Shown piece by piece: positions 8,507 to 17,381 of a stretch of DNA of 32,163 bases (its first letter is position 1; each line of letters starts with the position of its first letter). Under the pieces are notes generated by a model. The model did no database searches. It had not been told where the DNA came from and saw nothing but the letters and a program-made list of their open reading frames with translations. Where the stretch lies: NCBI GenBank assembly GCA_022360955.1, contig JAKSBV010000249.1, positions 1 to 32,163 of the forward strand, in the 5' to 3' direction. Made by a program: the position numbers and the translations under genes. This DNA is from Bacillota bacterium (GTDB taxonomy: Bacteria; Bacillota; Clostridia; SK-Y3).

Positions 8507-9226
8507 ATGACTGCCGTTACAATTAGCCAACCGCGATATTTGCCGGCCTGTAATTATATACACAGGATGGCATTATCGGATATTTTCATATATCTGGATA
8601 CGGTCAAATATTCGCCAAGAGATTGGGAAAACCGGAACAAGATTAAGTTAAGCAGCGGCAAATCCGCTTGGATGACGGTACCTGTCGTGCATACACACAG
8701 GGAGCAGCGGATCGTCGATACCATGATACACAATGAAGACAAGTGGGCTTTAAAACATTTGCATATGATTACCCATAGTTATTGTAAGGCAAAGTATTTT
8801 CAACAATATATCGATTTTTTTAAAGACGCTTACAGCAGGAATTGGCGTTATTTAGCGGATTTGGATATATACCTGGTTGATTTCATTGTCAAAACCCTTG
8901 GCATCGATTGTACGTTTGTCAAGGCCTCGGAGCTGGACGGGTGCGGAAGAGGGCAAGAGTTGCTCATGGACCTTTGTCAAAAGGTGGGGGCGGATATCTA
9001 TATATCCGGGCCTCTAGGGCGGCAGTATATCGATCGGGCGGGCTTTGAAAGCAATCATATCAAGTTGTTTTACCATGATTACCAACATCCCGTATATCCG
9101 CAGATGCATGGAGAATTTTTGAGTTATATGTCGGTGATAGACTTGCTGTTTAACTGTGGAGAAGAGAGTTTGGAATATCTGAAACAGGACAATATCTCAA
9201 AAAAAGAGATGGAGGAGGCGCAGTAA
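8507..9226 (+). CDS. WbqC-family protein
   Basis: A 239-residue protein of the WbqC family, found in O-antigen and other surface-glycan clusters. Recognisable features are the start TAVTISQPRYLPACNYIHRM, then IFIYLDTVKYSPRDWENRNKIK and WMTVPV, and GADIYISGPLGRQYID near residue 165. The family is widely linked to sugar biosynthesis, possibly transfer or acylation of an amino sugar, but the reaction is not settled. GGAGGGG at 8492-8498 fixes the ATG at 8507. The next gene, a PIG-L deacetylase, begins on the base after this stop codon, so the two are cotranscribed and probably act on the same sugar. Confidence 0.85.
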   Translation: MTAVTISQPRYLPACNYIHRMALSDIFIYLDTVKYSPRDWENRNKIKLSSGKSAWMTVPVVHTHREQRIVDTMIHNEDKWALKHLHMITHSYCKAKYFQQYIDFFKDAYSRNWRYLADLDIYLVDFIVKTLGIDCTFVKASELDGCGRGQELLMDLCQKVGADIYISGPLGRQYIDRAGFESNHIKLFYHDYQHPVYPQMHGEFLSYMSVIDLLFNCGEESLEYLKQDNISKKEMEEAQ

Positions 9227-9910
9227 GTGGAAACCCTTTTAGTGATCGCAGCTCATCCCGACGATGAACTTCTAGGCTTAGGGGCCACGGTGAAAAAGTT
9301 TGTCAATGAGGGACACGAAGCATACGCCTTGATCTTATCTTGCGGGATCATGTCGAGATATGACAGCCGTAAGGATGGCGTGCAGGAACAAATTGGAGCA
9401 TTGAAAAAACAGAGCCGGGCTGCTGCAAAAATCCTGGGATTCAAACAGATTTTTTTATGTGATCTTCCCGATAATCAATTTGACAGTTTGCCTTTACTGG
9501 AAATTACGAAAGAGATCGAAAAATATGTGCAGACCATCAAACCGTCAATAATCTTTACCCACCATTATAGCGATGTAAACATTGATCATCAAAGGACTTT
9601 TCAAGCGGTGATCACGGCGACAAGACCCTTTGGCGATTATAGTGCAAAGGAAATATATTGTTTCGAGACTTTTTCATCCACGGAATGGAGCTTTCCCTAT
9701 CAAGGCGCTTTTAAACCGAACATGTTCGTAGATGTGGAGCAAACATTCAAAGATAAATTGGAAGCGATGAAATGCTATACGTCCGAACTAAGACCCTATC
9801 CCCACCCGCGTTCTCTGAAAAGTTTGGAAGTTGCGGCGAAACGTTGGGGAACGGTTGTCGGCTGCAACCTTGCGGAAGCTTTTGAACTGGTGCGGAAAGT
9901 GGTAAAATAG
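9227..9910 (+). CDS. PIG-L family deacetylase
   Basis: A 227-residue zinc-dependent N-deacetylase of the PIG-L/LmbE family. The N-terminal LLVIAAHPDDELLGLGAT holds the AHPDDE motif (H10, D12, D13) for zinc binding and catalysis. The second zinc histidine lies in FTHHYSDVNIDHQRTF. Members remove acetyl groups from N-acetylglucosamine or similar sugars on lipids, glycans or small thiols. The GTG start abuts the WbqC stop codon, and GGAGGAGG lies ten bases upstream. No signal peptide, so it acts on a cytoplasmic precursor. With WbqC it suggests a deacetylated, then modified amino sugar; the actual substrate is unknown. Confidence 0.9.
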   Translation: METLLVIAAHPDDELLGLGATVKKFVNEGHEAYALILSCGIMSRYDSRKDGVQEQIGALKKQSRAAAKILGFKQIFLCDLPDNQFDSLPLLEITKEIEKYVQTIKPSIIFTHHYSDVNIDHQRTFQAVITATRPFGDYSAKEIYCFETFSSTEWSFPYQGAFKPNMFVDVEQTFKDKLEAMKCYTSELRPYPHPRSLKSLEVAAKRWGTVVGCNLAEAFELVRKVVK

Positions 9911-9922
9911 AATAATTTGGAG

Positions 9923-9956
9923 GAAAGCCCAAAATTCCGCCGTATTTTGGGCTTTC
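9923..9956. terminator. terminator between convergent genes
   Basis: A 13-base-pair perfect stem, GAAAGCCCAAAAT (9923-9935) with ATTTTGGGCTTTC (9944-9956), lies between the convergent PIG-L and dehydratase genes. There is no strong T run on either side. Confidence 0.65.
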
Positions 9957-9969
9957 ACTTATAAACACT

Positions 9970-11001
9970 TCATTGAAGACTTGGCGCTGCCTTTATCAAA
10001 TCCTTTTCAAGCATAAATGTTAAAAGATCTTCTTCGTTCATAAAGGCCAGCGTGTTTGAAGCAATTTCCCGGGTGATTGCTTTGCCTTGCACCGAATGGT
10101 ATTGCTGCCATGTTTCCCGGTGAGTCGTGGGCAGAATGCAGTAATAATCGTCAAACTCCAGTGTCCTTTCTGCTTCGTGGGCGGTGACGAGTTCTTCATA
10201 GATTTTTTCCGAAGGATGCTTTCCGATGATTTTTATCTTGATATTGTCCGGGTTTTTGGAAAATCGGGGTGCCAAGTGACGGATTAATACCTTTGCCAGA
10301 TCATAAATGCGTACATTGGGCATTTTGTTAATCAGTACTTCACCCCCTACGGCAATTTCGGCGCTCTTAAGCAAAAAATCTACGGCTTCGTCTATTGTGA
10401 AGATGAAGCGGCTCATGTCGGAGTGGGTCAATGTGATATGGTCTTTTGTTTTGATCTGACGTATAAACAAATCAAGGACACTGCCTCTTGAACCCAGTAT
10501 ATTGCCAAAACGGACACTGGTAAATATGGTGCTTGAACCGGGCATAAAATTGGCGTGGGACATGAGCCGTTCGGCGCAAAGTTTACTGATGCCCATGGTT
10601 GATGTGGGATTGGCGGCTTTATCGCTGCTGGTAAAGATTACTTTTTTGACATTGTTGGCAGCGGCACTTCTGATAATGTTCTGGGTGCCTATTATATTGG
10701 TAAGAAAGGTCTCGTAGGGATTTGCTTCACAAATCCGTACAATTTTCATAGCAGCCGTATGAAAGACAATATCGATGCCTTTCATCATCGTGTTGATCGT
10801 ATCATAATCTCGTATATCACCAATGATGAAAGTGACTTTCGGATGGTTTTGCAATTGGCGGGTTTCAATTTCTTGTTTTTGCTCGTCTCTGCTCAATACA
10901 TATATATGATGGATGTTATATGTTAACATCTTTTTTAATAATTCTTTTCCTACGGTGCCGGTCCCGCCTGTAATGAGTACATTTTTACGCTCTAGTAACA
11001 T
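9970..11001 (-). CDS. UDP-N-acetylglucosamine 4,6-dehydratase-like protein (CapD/FlaA1/PseB family)
   Basis: A 343-residue extended short-chain dehydrogenase. NVLITGGTGTVGKELL (residues 8-23) is the NAD(P)-binding Rossmann loop. VFHTAAMKIVRICEANPYE and TSSDKAANPTSTMGISKLCAE carry the active-site region; as in the FlaA1/PseB branch, the tyrosine of the usual YxxxK is replaced by methionine (MGISK). These enzymes convert UDP-GlcNAc to 4-keto-6-deoxy sugars, precursors of bacillosamine- and pseudaminic-type sugars that decorate flagella and surface proteins. A GGAGGG site precedes the ATG. A close AC-N17-CATAAAATA box upstream on the minus strand suggests late-sporulation expression. Confidence 0.9.
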   Translation of the reverse strand: MLLERKNVLITGGTGTVGKELLKKMLTYNIHHIYVLSRDEQKQEIETRQLQNHPKVTFIIGDIRDYDTINTMMKGIDIVFHTAAMKIVRICEANPYETFLTNIIGTQNIIRSAAANNVKKVIFTSSDKAANPTSTMGISKLCAERLMSHANFMPGSSTIFTSVRFGNILGSRGSVLDLFIRQIKTKDHITLTHSDMSRFIFTIDEAVDFLLKSAEIAVGGEVLINKMPNVRIYDLAKVLIRHLAPRFSKNPDNIKIKIIGKHPSEKIYEELVTAHEAERTLEFDDYYCILPTTHRETWQQYHSVQGKAITREIASNTLAFMNEEDLLTFMLEKDLIKAAPSLQ

Positions 11002-11021
11002 AATTATTCCCTCCTACCAAA

Positions 11022-11049
11022 TATTTTATGTAAAAGTACCCCAAAGGGT
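11022..11049 (-). promoter_or_regulatory. candidate sigma-K-like promoter of the dehydratase
   Basis: Read on the minus strand: AC at 11049-11048, a gap of exactly 17 bases, then CATAAAATA at 11030-11022. The box lies 20-48 bases upstream of the dehydratase ATG. Confidence 0.55.
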
Positions 11050-11202
11050 GATTCATATTGGTTAGGTTATTTTACAGCGTAAAAACTAAAAAGCTGAGGG
11101 GTTAAGGTGACGCTTTTTTATTGCCGTATCCATACATCAATTTTGGATTTCTCTCATATATTAGTAAAAGTGAGGAGCAGTCGATTTGGGGAGGGGAGTC
11201 AT

Positions 11203-12552
11203 ATGCCAAAGCTGTATGATCGGAAGCAGGGACTAGTCAGTGTAGTCATCTCCGCATATAATTATAGAGATTTCATCGGTGAGACGTTGGACGGCATAAA
11301 AAACCAGACCTATCCGCATATAGAGCTGGTGGTGGTAGACGATTTTTCAACGGATGATACGGAAGCGGTCGTAAAGAAGTGGCGGGAAGAAAACGAAAGC
11401 AAAATAGAACGGTTTGTCTATCTAAAGCTGCCGCGAAATTGCGGGGCAGGATGGGCACTGAATATAGGCTTTAGTATTTCAACCGGTGAATATATTGTCA
11501 TCCATGATGCGGATGATGTAAGCCATAGGGAAAAAATCGAAAAGCAGGTAGATCTGCTGGAACGGCATCCCAATACGGCTATGGTGGGAACGGGATATTG
11601 GACCTTTAAAGATAATATGGGGGAAGCCGGAAACGGAAGCCACTGGCTTCGTTATGCCCCTGACGATATAGAGAGAAGTTACAAGGCACATCTAAGGCAT
11701 TGCGTGAGTTACGGCACCCTGATGTTTCGGGCGGATATACTGGAAGAGGTCATAGGCTGCTTTAAAGCGGTTCCCATTGGCAATGACATGTTTTTTGTCA
11801 ATAATATTGTAAACCATAACTTTGTGGTTGAAAATATAAAGGAGAATCTATTTTATGTGAGACAACATCAAGGGCAGATGAGCAGCAAAATCAGAAAAAA
11901 CCGGCTGGCACCGGTGTTAGAAAGAAGGGCAAAGGCAGATGGGAGGGTAAGTATCGTATTACCCGTCAAAAATAGTGAAAAAACCGTTAGAAATGTCTTG
12001 AAGGGACTTGAGACCCAAACCTATGAGGACATGGAAGTGATTATTGTGGATGACCTTTCGGAAGACGGTACGGAGGAAGTGGTGAAGAAATGGTATTGGG
12101 ACTACAAACGTCATCATGGGACAGGGATCAAAGAGATGATTTATTTCAAACTCCCGCAAGAAGTAGGTTATCCGTGGGTTTACAACATAGGGGCCTATGT
12201 ATCGAAGGGGGAATATATTGCCTTCCATCACGACAAGGGAGTCAGCAATCAAGAGCGGATACGCAAACAAGCGAATTTTTTGAAAGACCATTTTATGTAT
12301 AGCGTGGTGGGTACGAATTTCAGCGGAGATGCTTCGTGGATCAAATATGATGATGATATAGAATACGCGTACACAATTGATTATATGCCCTGTGTAAATA
12401 TTCATACTGTGATGATGCGATATGATGTCATCCATAAAACCGCGGGCCTTAACGGGATCATTCAGGGGGCGGAAGATTTTGAATTTATTTACAGGCTTCT
12501 GAATAACGGCTATAGGGTACAAAATTTAAAAGATATTCTTTATCATGAATGA
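11203..12552 (+). CDS. tandem GT2 glycosyltransferase (two GT-A domains)
   Basis: A 449-residue protein made of two family-2 glycosyltransferase domains. Domain 1 (about 10-235) begins LVSVVISAYNYRDFIGETLD and has the metal-binding HDADD (D102-D104). Domain 2 (about 248-449) begins RVSIVLPVKNSEKTVRNVL and keeps VIIVDDLSEDGTEEVVKKW, but the DxD position reads HHDKG (344-346), so its second acidic residue is gone. It may be a non-catalytic or altered domain. The start at 11203 follows GGGGAGGGGAG; a longer frame from 11107 has no such site. CATATATTA at 11155-11163 is a possible sigma-K -10, but the matching AC is not at 17 bases. The next glycosyltransferase begins 12 bases after the stop codon. 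Confidence 0.85.
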   Translation: MPKLYDRKQGLVSVVISAYNYRDFIGETLDGIKNQTYPHIELVVVDDFSTDDTEAVVKKWREENESKIERFVYLKLPRNCGAGWALNIGFSISTGEYIVIHDADDVSHREKIEKQVDLLERHPNTAMVGTGYWTFKDNMGEAGNGSHWLRYAPDDIERSYKAHLRHCVSYGTLMFRADILEEVIGCFKAVPIGNDMFFVNNIVNHNFVVENIKENLFYVRQHQGQMSSKIRKNRLAPVLERRAKADGRVSIVLPVKNSEKTVRNVLKGLETQTYEDMEVIIVDDLSEDGTEEVVKKWYWDYKRHHGTGIKEMIYFKLPQEVGYPWVYNIGAYVSKGEYIAFHHDKGVSNQERIRKQANFLKDHFMYSVVGTNFSGDASWIKYDDDIEYAYTIDYMPCVNIHTVMMRYDVIHKTAGLNGIIQGAEDFEFIYRLLNNGYRVQNLKDILYHE

Positions 12553-12564
12553 GGGGGGAAGCGT

Positions 12565-12795
12565 GTGAATCCGTTAGTGAGTATTATCATGCCGGCTTAT
12601 CGCTGTGAAGAATTTATAGAAGAGAGTGTCAAAAGCATTTGTGATCAGACCTACAGGGAATGGGAGCTGATCATTGTAAAGGAGCAAGAGGCAGGCAGTA
12701 TTGATGAGGCGATACGAAAGATATCGGATGTCAGAATCCGAGTTGTTGCTTTGGAGACCGGAGCAGGTTTGACAGCAGCCTTTGCCGAAGGGTAA
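12565..12795 (+). CDS. GT2 glycosyltransferase, N-terminal fragment ended by an in-frame stop
   Basis: 76 codons starting at GTG with GAGGGGGG upstream. The sequence LVSIIMPAYRCEEFIEESVKS is the start of a GT-A fold, but the frame ends at TAA (12793-12795) after GLTAAFAEG. The next 26 codons in the same frame continue the same domain (KHAKGVFVTRHDGDD), where family members have an uninterrupted EGIKHAKGEYIARMDADD-like stretch. This is therefore a broken gene whose other part is 12811-14688, caused by a single-codon nonsense change, not a frameshift. As a 76-residue peptide it lacks the DxD and is unlikely to be active. A sequencing error is possible. Confidence 0.75.
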   Translation: MNPLVSIIMPAYRCEEFIEESVKSICDQTYREWELIIVKEQEAGSIDEAIRKISDVRIRVVALETGAGLTAAFAEG

Positions 12796-12810
12796 AAACA
12801 TGCAAAGGGA

Positions 12811-14688
12811 GTGTTTGTGACCAGACATGACGGCGATGACATCAGTGTACCGACACGCCTTGCGCATCAAGTGGATTACTTGCAAAGACATCGGCATATC
12901 GGCATGGTCTCCTGTCTGATCAAATGCGTTACCAATGATCCGGCCTATCGAAGAGATTGCATCTTCATAGAAAAAATCCAAAACAATTATGTTACGACGG
13001 AAGACATTGAAAAGGCGGTTGCAGGAAACTTCATACCCATACTATTTCCGACGCTGATGATACGAAGAGAGCTGTTGAATGACCCCGATGTACCGGAAGA
13101 CGCGGCGGCCTTTGACGACCATATCCGATTATTGCTGTATTTGCTGAGGGCAGGCGATGCGGCAAAAGTGGATAAAGTTCTCTATTATTACAGAAGGCAT
13201 AAAGATGCCTATCATATTGTTAACATATTGGCCTATGAAAAGCATGTAAAGGAGGTATTGGCCAAAAGCCGGATTCAAACCTTTTTAAAGTACAAAACCT
13301 TTTATAACGAGGCGAAAGCCATCCCAAAACCACCAGTACAATTAAACGCATACAGTTCACGGCGTGTGCTTATGTTAATCGATGCGCTGAATATCGGGGG
13401 GACGGAGACCCATGTCCTGAATCTGGTCACAAATCTGATGGCCATGGGAATATATGTGGTGGTTGGCACTGCGGGAGGGCCGATGGAAGATATCTTTAAA
13501 TCCTATGGTATTAAGCTGATCAAGATTCCGATGAAAGACGATTACATCTCAAACAAAAATTTGTTCGGGATGCTCAAGCAGGTAAAAGCAATAATCGACA
13601 CCGAGAAAATCGATTTAATACATTGCCACCTGTTTGCAAGCATGCAAATTGCAAGCGAAATATACAGGAGATATAAAACACCCTATATTGTGACCGTTCA
13701 CGGATTATTCTATCCCAATGATGTCTTATATGCCGCATGCATAAAGGCATCAGCTATTATTGCAGTAAGTGAGCCCGTACGGAAGATGCTTCAAAGAAAA
13801 CTGCGCAATAGGACGGAAGGCAGGATAGAAGTCATACCGAACGGTATCGATATGAATGCTTTTAAGCCTTTGCAGCGGAATGAGGTTGAAAAGCCGTCGG
13901 ATATAAAGAATATTTTGGAAGCACAAGAAATATGCTTGCAGCTTCGAGATAGTGTACACATCAAAGAACTGTTTTTCAGCAAATCGGACGAAAAACAGGA
14001 GTGGAATTTGAAAGCTGTGCTATATGGGCATGAGGAAATTTCTTTGCAGGAAAGAGATGAAAAGGATTCATTGAGAAAGACTTACAACATTCCCTCAAAT
14101 GCCCCCGTGATTCTTTATTGCAGCAGGTTGGCCTGGGGTAAAACAAAAGCTGCACGAGCGCTGATTTTCGGCTGCGGTCAACTGGCACATCAGCACAAAG
14201 ATTTGCATGTGGTGATTGTTGGGGACGGCGAAGATAGGCGGATTGTAGAAGATGAAGCGGCAATCATGAATGAGATGCTGAGACGGGAAGCCATTCACGT
14301 TGTAGGTGCAAAGTTTGATCTGGGGACATACTATCGTCAGAGCGATGTGGTTGTGGGAACGGGCAGGGTGGCCTTGGAAGCCATGAGCTGCGAAAAGCCT
14401 GTCATTGCCGTAGGGAATCAAGGATATGCAGGGCTTGTCACACCGGACAATAAAGAACAGCAGTGGCAGATGTATTTTGGTGACCATGATGCGTTGGAAA
14501 AAACCGATGCTTTAAAACTGGCGCAAACCCTTGATTCTCTATTGAAGGCCCCTCAAAGGATGAAAACTTTGGGAACATGGGGCAGAGCATGGTGTAAAGA
14601 AAAATTTTGCGGCGATAAGCTTGTGAAGCGTATTGCGGCATTATATGAATCGTGTCAAGGGGGCGGTTCTTCCGACACGCCCCCCTGA
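12811..14688 (+). CDS. GT2-GT4 fusion glycosyltransferase, main fragment
   Basis: A 625-residue fragment in frame with 12565-12795. Residues 1-175 complete the GT2 domain (TRHDGDD metal site, then TRLAHQVDYLQRHRHIGM). From about 185 a GT-B, GT4-type domain follows: RRVLMLIDALNIGGTETHVLNLV, then HCHLFASMQ, VTVHGLFYP, VIPNGIDMNAF and VGTGRVALEAMSCEKPVIAVG near the C-terminus. Translation could restart at GTG 12811 or GTG 12817, since AAAGGGAG lies at 12803-12810. That would give a full GT4 domain with a headless GT2. The last residues (GGGSSDTPP) are encoded by the left arm of a hairpin repeat. It presumably adds sugars in the same pathway as the genes upstream. Confidence 0.8.
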   Translation: MFVTRHDGDDISVPTRLAHQVDYLQRHRHIGMVSCLIKCVTNDPAYRRDCIFIEKIQNNYVTTEDIEKAVAGNFIPILFPTLMIRRELLNDPDVPEDAAAFDDHIRLLLYLLRAGDAAKVDKVLYYYRRHKDAYHIVNILAYEKHVKEVLAKSRIQTFLKYKTFYNEAKAIPKPPVQLNAYSSRRVLMLIDALNIGGTETHVLNLVTNLMAMGIYVVVGTAGGPMEDIFKSYGIKLIKIPMKDDYISNKNLFGMLKQVKAIIDTEKIDLIHCHLFASMQIASEIYRRYKTPYIVTVHGLFYPNDVLYAACIKASAIIAVSEPVRKMLQRKLRNRTEGRIEVIPNGIDMNAFKPLQRNEVEKPSDIKNILEAQEICLQLRDSVHIKELFFSKSDEKQEWNLKAVLYGHEEISLQERDEKDSLRKTYNIPSNAPVILYCSRLAWGKTKAARALIFGCGQLAHQHKDLHVVIVGDGEDRRIVEDEAAIMNEMLRREAIHVVGAKFDLGTYYRQSDVVVGTGRVALEAMSCEKPVIAVGNQGYAGLVTPDNKEQQWQMYFGDHDALEKTDALKLAQTLDSLLKAPQRMKTLGTWGRAWCKEKFCGDKLVKRIAALYESCQGGGSSDTPP

Positions 14689-14715
14689 GGCATGTCGAAA
14701 GCTCCCCCTTGATAT
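14650..14715. repeat. GGGGG-CGGTTCTTC hairpin repeat between convergent genes
   Basis: TCAAGGGGGCGGTTCTTCCGACACGC pairs imperfectly with GCATGTCGAAAGCTCCCCCTTGA. It is related to the perfect hairpin at 17382-17444, sharing the GGG-CGGTTCTTC-GAC core. It covers the end of the glycosyltransferase gene and lies before the end of the convergent gene, so it may also stop transcription. Confidence 0.6.
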
Positions 14716-14717
14716 GC

Positions 14718-16139
14718 TTATTTAAAGAGATCCAATAATTTTTTGAGCGGTCCGTTTGGTTTGCTCTTTTCCGTTTCGGCCGCCTCTTTGAGAGCGCCGG
14801 TCAAAAGCTCAATGAGCACTTTATTTTGCACTTGAATATCTCGCAAGGTATTCGATACGTCTTGCGTAGTCAATTGTGCCATCACTTCTTCTAATAAACC
14901 GGTAATCTTGTCGTAATTTAATTTTATTTCGTCAAACGACTCCGACAATTCGATTGTCAGCTGATTACAAGGGGGAATAACGGCTGCAGCCTCAGGCTCA
15001 TCCGATACGTCGGAGGCATCCGTAGAATTGATCTCCGAGGATTCGGGCTCGGCCGGAGAAGGGTCCGGCAATTCTTCCGAAATACTTTCATAGAGATCAC
15101 AGGTATAGCTTTTGGGAAGCATCAAATCAATAAAGTCGTCCGCAACACCATAAAACAGACGGCCGTTAAAACTTTGCTTTTCCATTTCGTAATTGCTTAC
15201 AAATTCAACCAGCATCGGTGAGGCATGATGGGGACGCTGCACCGATGAGACGACACTGCCGGACAGGCCGTTCGGTTCTATTTTGCATCCGAAAAATTCC
15301 TGTTGTTTTTTCCACATGACCCATATCGTCTGTTCTATTTCAAATATGACCGGCTGCAAATAGGCTTGTTTGGACATATTTAAAGTGGTCATCCTATTTT
15401 GATGATTGTGATTTAATAGCTTCTTATTGAATTTTTTATACAGCATTTTAAAGCTTGTACCTGTTGACGTTGACCATGCCAAATGCAGATGACTGCGCAT
15501 ATCACAGAAAATGTAATAAAACCCGATGACTTCGGTAGAATTGACGGTCTTTTCCGGACTGCTCCATAAAGAAAACTGGGAATGGAATTTTCTGTAAAAT
15601 AGCTGCGTTCCCTTATGGCTGGAATTTTTATAAATAACATGGATATTATTGTGATTGTCAACGGTTGCGCAATAGGGCTGCAGTTCTTTATTGCATAGGG
15701 CCATGCCGATGCTTGTATTATGCCACTTCACACCGTCCCAGCATTTAAAATAAATAGTCCATAAATTTACGTTAATCAAATTACTGGCGGCATAAATAAT
15801 ATATAGTTTCTGATTGACAACATGGATAAATAAAGATTTTACAATGTTCGAGCGCAAATCAAAATGTGAAAAAACCTTGCTGTTCCATATGTCTTCGTTA
15901 CTCGCAAAATATTTGAGATCTCCGCTTTCCGTAAGGGCTAAAATATGAATACCATCTTCATTGTCGATCGTAACATGGAATTCAAGTATTTTTTCTTCGG
16001 TGATACTGATTTCAAAGGGATCCACTTTTTCATTGTTATGTAGAGAATAAAGTTTATAGCAAATGCCTCCTGTCTGAGAAAAATAAAAGTTATAAATGAT
16101 CCCGCTGCGCTTTTTTATAAGGAACATTTTTGGCTGCAT
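14718..16139 (-). CDS. uncharacterised protein: repeat-rich (propeller-like) body with C-terminal coiled coil
   Basis: 473 residues, not assigned to a family I can name. Residues 1-360 contain repeated beta-rich units of about 50 residues with patterns such as DNEDGIHILALTESGDLKYF, NHNNIHVIYKNSSHKGTQLFYR and MRSHLHLAWSTSTGTSFKMLYK. These suggest a beta-propeller-like fold. Residues 365-395 are an acidic, Pro/Ser-rich linker (LPDPSPAEPESSEINS). The final 75 residues are helical (SESFDEIKLNYDKITGLLEEVM ...), likely a coiled coil, ending in a basic KKLLDLFK. No signal peptide or membrane helix. AAGGTGGTGG precedes the ATG. It is convergent with the glycosyltransferase gene; a structural spore or surface role is a guess from context. 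Confidence 0.6.
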   Translation of the reverse strand: MQPKMFLIKKRSGIIYNFYFSQTGGICYKLYSLHNNEKVDPFEISITEEKILEFHVTIDNEDGIHILALTESGDLKYFASNEDIWNSKVFSHFDLRSNIVKSLFIHVVNQKLYIIYAASNLINVNLWTIYFKCWDGVKWHNTSIGMALCNKELQPYCATVDNHNNIHVIYKNSSHKGTQLFYRKFHSQFSLWSSPEKTVNSTEVIGFYYIFCDMRSHLHLAWSTSTGTSFKMLYKKFNKKLLNHNHQNRMTTLNMSKQAYLQPVIFEIEQTIWVMWKKQQEFFGCKIEPNGLSGSVVSSVQRPHHASPMLVEFVSNYEMEKQSFNGRLFYGVADDFIDLMLPKSYTCDLYESISEELPDPSPAEPESSEINSTDASDVSDEPEAAAVIPPCNQLTIELSESFDEIKLNYDKITGLLEEVMAQLTTQDVSNTLRDIQVQNKVLIELLTGALKEAAETEKSKPNGPLKKLLDLFK

Positions 16140-16698
16140 GATTCCACCACCTTAAGCATTTATATTTTATTACTACATGTATATGCCTATTTTTTGCGGA
16201 CTTTCCTTAATTAAAGATAAAAGTAAAGTTTTTTTCCATATCAAATCCCGGGCAGCCTAACAGAGAAGCATAAAATAGTCGAGCCGGAGGGTGGGGGAAG
16301 GCTTCCGGAACTGCGGCGGCGGGGTGAAAGGGAAATGACGAAAATCTCTCCGGCACTGCGGTCGCAGGAGCGGCATAAGCCCTGTCATTGGCATTGACAT
16401 AAAAAATGAATTGGATTTTGCAATGGTTTATCTATCGGTTGAAAGATGTGGGGGGAAGCGAAGGGCCCTATAAGGGCGGAAGACATAATATAAACAATCA
16501 TAGGCGCAAGTTTTTTTAAATTACATGTAACACTTCGTTGGCAAGGTGTATATATTAATACTATAGGGTGAGTGTACCAATGCTCTGACTGCAAAAATCG
16601 CGGTCGGTTTTAGGAGTGTGCCGGGAATTCAGATTAGCAAAGTACATTAAAATTAAGAAACCATTTATTTAACTTAATTTATTAAGGAGGTTTAGAAA
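16140..16698. other. 559-base gap without a gene
   Basis: I see no coding region here. Two similar short segments, CCGGAACTGCGGCGGCGGG (about 16304) and CCGGCACTGCGGTCGCAGG (about 16350), form a direct repeat of unknown meaning. CATAAAATA (16269-16277) and CATAATATA (16484-16492) resemble sigma-K -10 boxes but lack AC at 17 bases. The better promoter candidate is at 16530-16557. Confidence 0.4.
16530..16557 (+). promoter_or_regulatory. weak sigma-K-like box before the Cys-rich gene at 16699
   Basis: AC at 16530-16531, 17 bases, then TATATATTA (16549-16557), which differs from CATANNNTA only at the first base. It lies about 140 bases upstream of the gene. Confidence 0.35.
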
Positions 16699-17367
16699 AT
16701 GCATGACCTATATCCAAGAGATTTTGAATGTATACTTGTAGACAAAGTGTTCGATAGCTGCTTAAAGAAGGTTTGTTTCGATGACATAAAAGTAAAATTA
16801 CCGGAAGGAATAGATCCGAGCTGTTGTGATATCGAATTAAGACTTGAAAACGGGGAGATCAAATCCAGTTCTTTGAAAGTGATCGACAGTATGAAACTTC
16901 CGGAAGACTGCAAAAGAGTAAAATTTATCGTAGTTATAAAGGGAAAAGTTATCATTAACTGTAATGGCAAATGTTTTGAAATACCGATTACACTGCCCAA
17001 AATACCTCTTGACATTATCCTGTACTATCCTGACACAAGACCGGAATTCAGCTTTGATCTTGTCATTGAAACCCGAGGAGAATTGTTGGATGAAATGGTG
17101 GATGATGACGGCGATTGCTCCGATGCTGCCAATGTAACCCTTGCAATTGGTGTATTTATCGTTGCGAAAGTAGTCGGAAAGGTACAGTTGCGGCTTGATT
17201 GTCTATTAGACTATTGTGTTCCTCCCAGAGAGTGCAAAGACTTTACGGATGCCAGTGCATGTGATGATTTTGATGCGTTTGAATTTCCGGCTGATTTCTT
17301 CCCGCCGCAGGCCACATCGATATACCCTTGTGATGAAGTAGTCTATCCTTGCGAAGACGAATGCTAA
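16699..17367 (+). CDS. Cys-rich protein, possible spore-surface component
   Basis: A 222-residue acidic protein with about 16 cysteines and no signal peptide. The N-terminus, FECILVDKVFDSCLKKVCFDD, resembles the start of several clostridial spore-associated hypothetical proteins as I remember them. The middle is beta-rich (KFIVVIKGKVIINCNGKCFEIP), and the C-terminus is Cys/Asp-rich (YPCDEVVYPCEDEC). It is not a member of the paralogous family that starts at 18905: it lacks the CADC...CCTG and CDCNPC motifs. AAGGAGG lies just before the ATG. It is followed by a perfect hairpin repeat and the cysteine-desulfurase gene. Function unknown; a cross-linked structural role is inferred from composition and neighbours. 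Confidence 0.6.
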   Translation: MHDLYPRDFECILVDKVFDSCLKKVCFDDIKVKLPEGIDPSCCDIELRLENGEIKSSSLKVIDSMKLPEDCKRVKFIVVIKGKVIINCNGKCFEIPITLPKIPLDIILYYPDTRPEFSFDLVIETRGELLDEMVDDDGDCSDAANVTLAIGVFIVAKVVGKVQLRLDCLLDYCVPPRECKDFTDASACDDFDAFEFPADFFPPQATSIYPCDEVVYPCEDEC

Positions 17368-17381
17368 CAGAATATGAGTAA

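Noticed and set aside
16140-16698. Riboswitch or structured RNA in the long gap
   Set aside because: GC-rich segments and a short direct repeat are present, but I could not match them to a known RNA fold.
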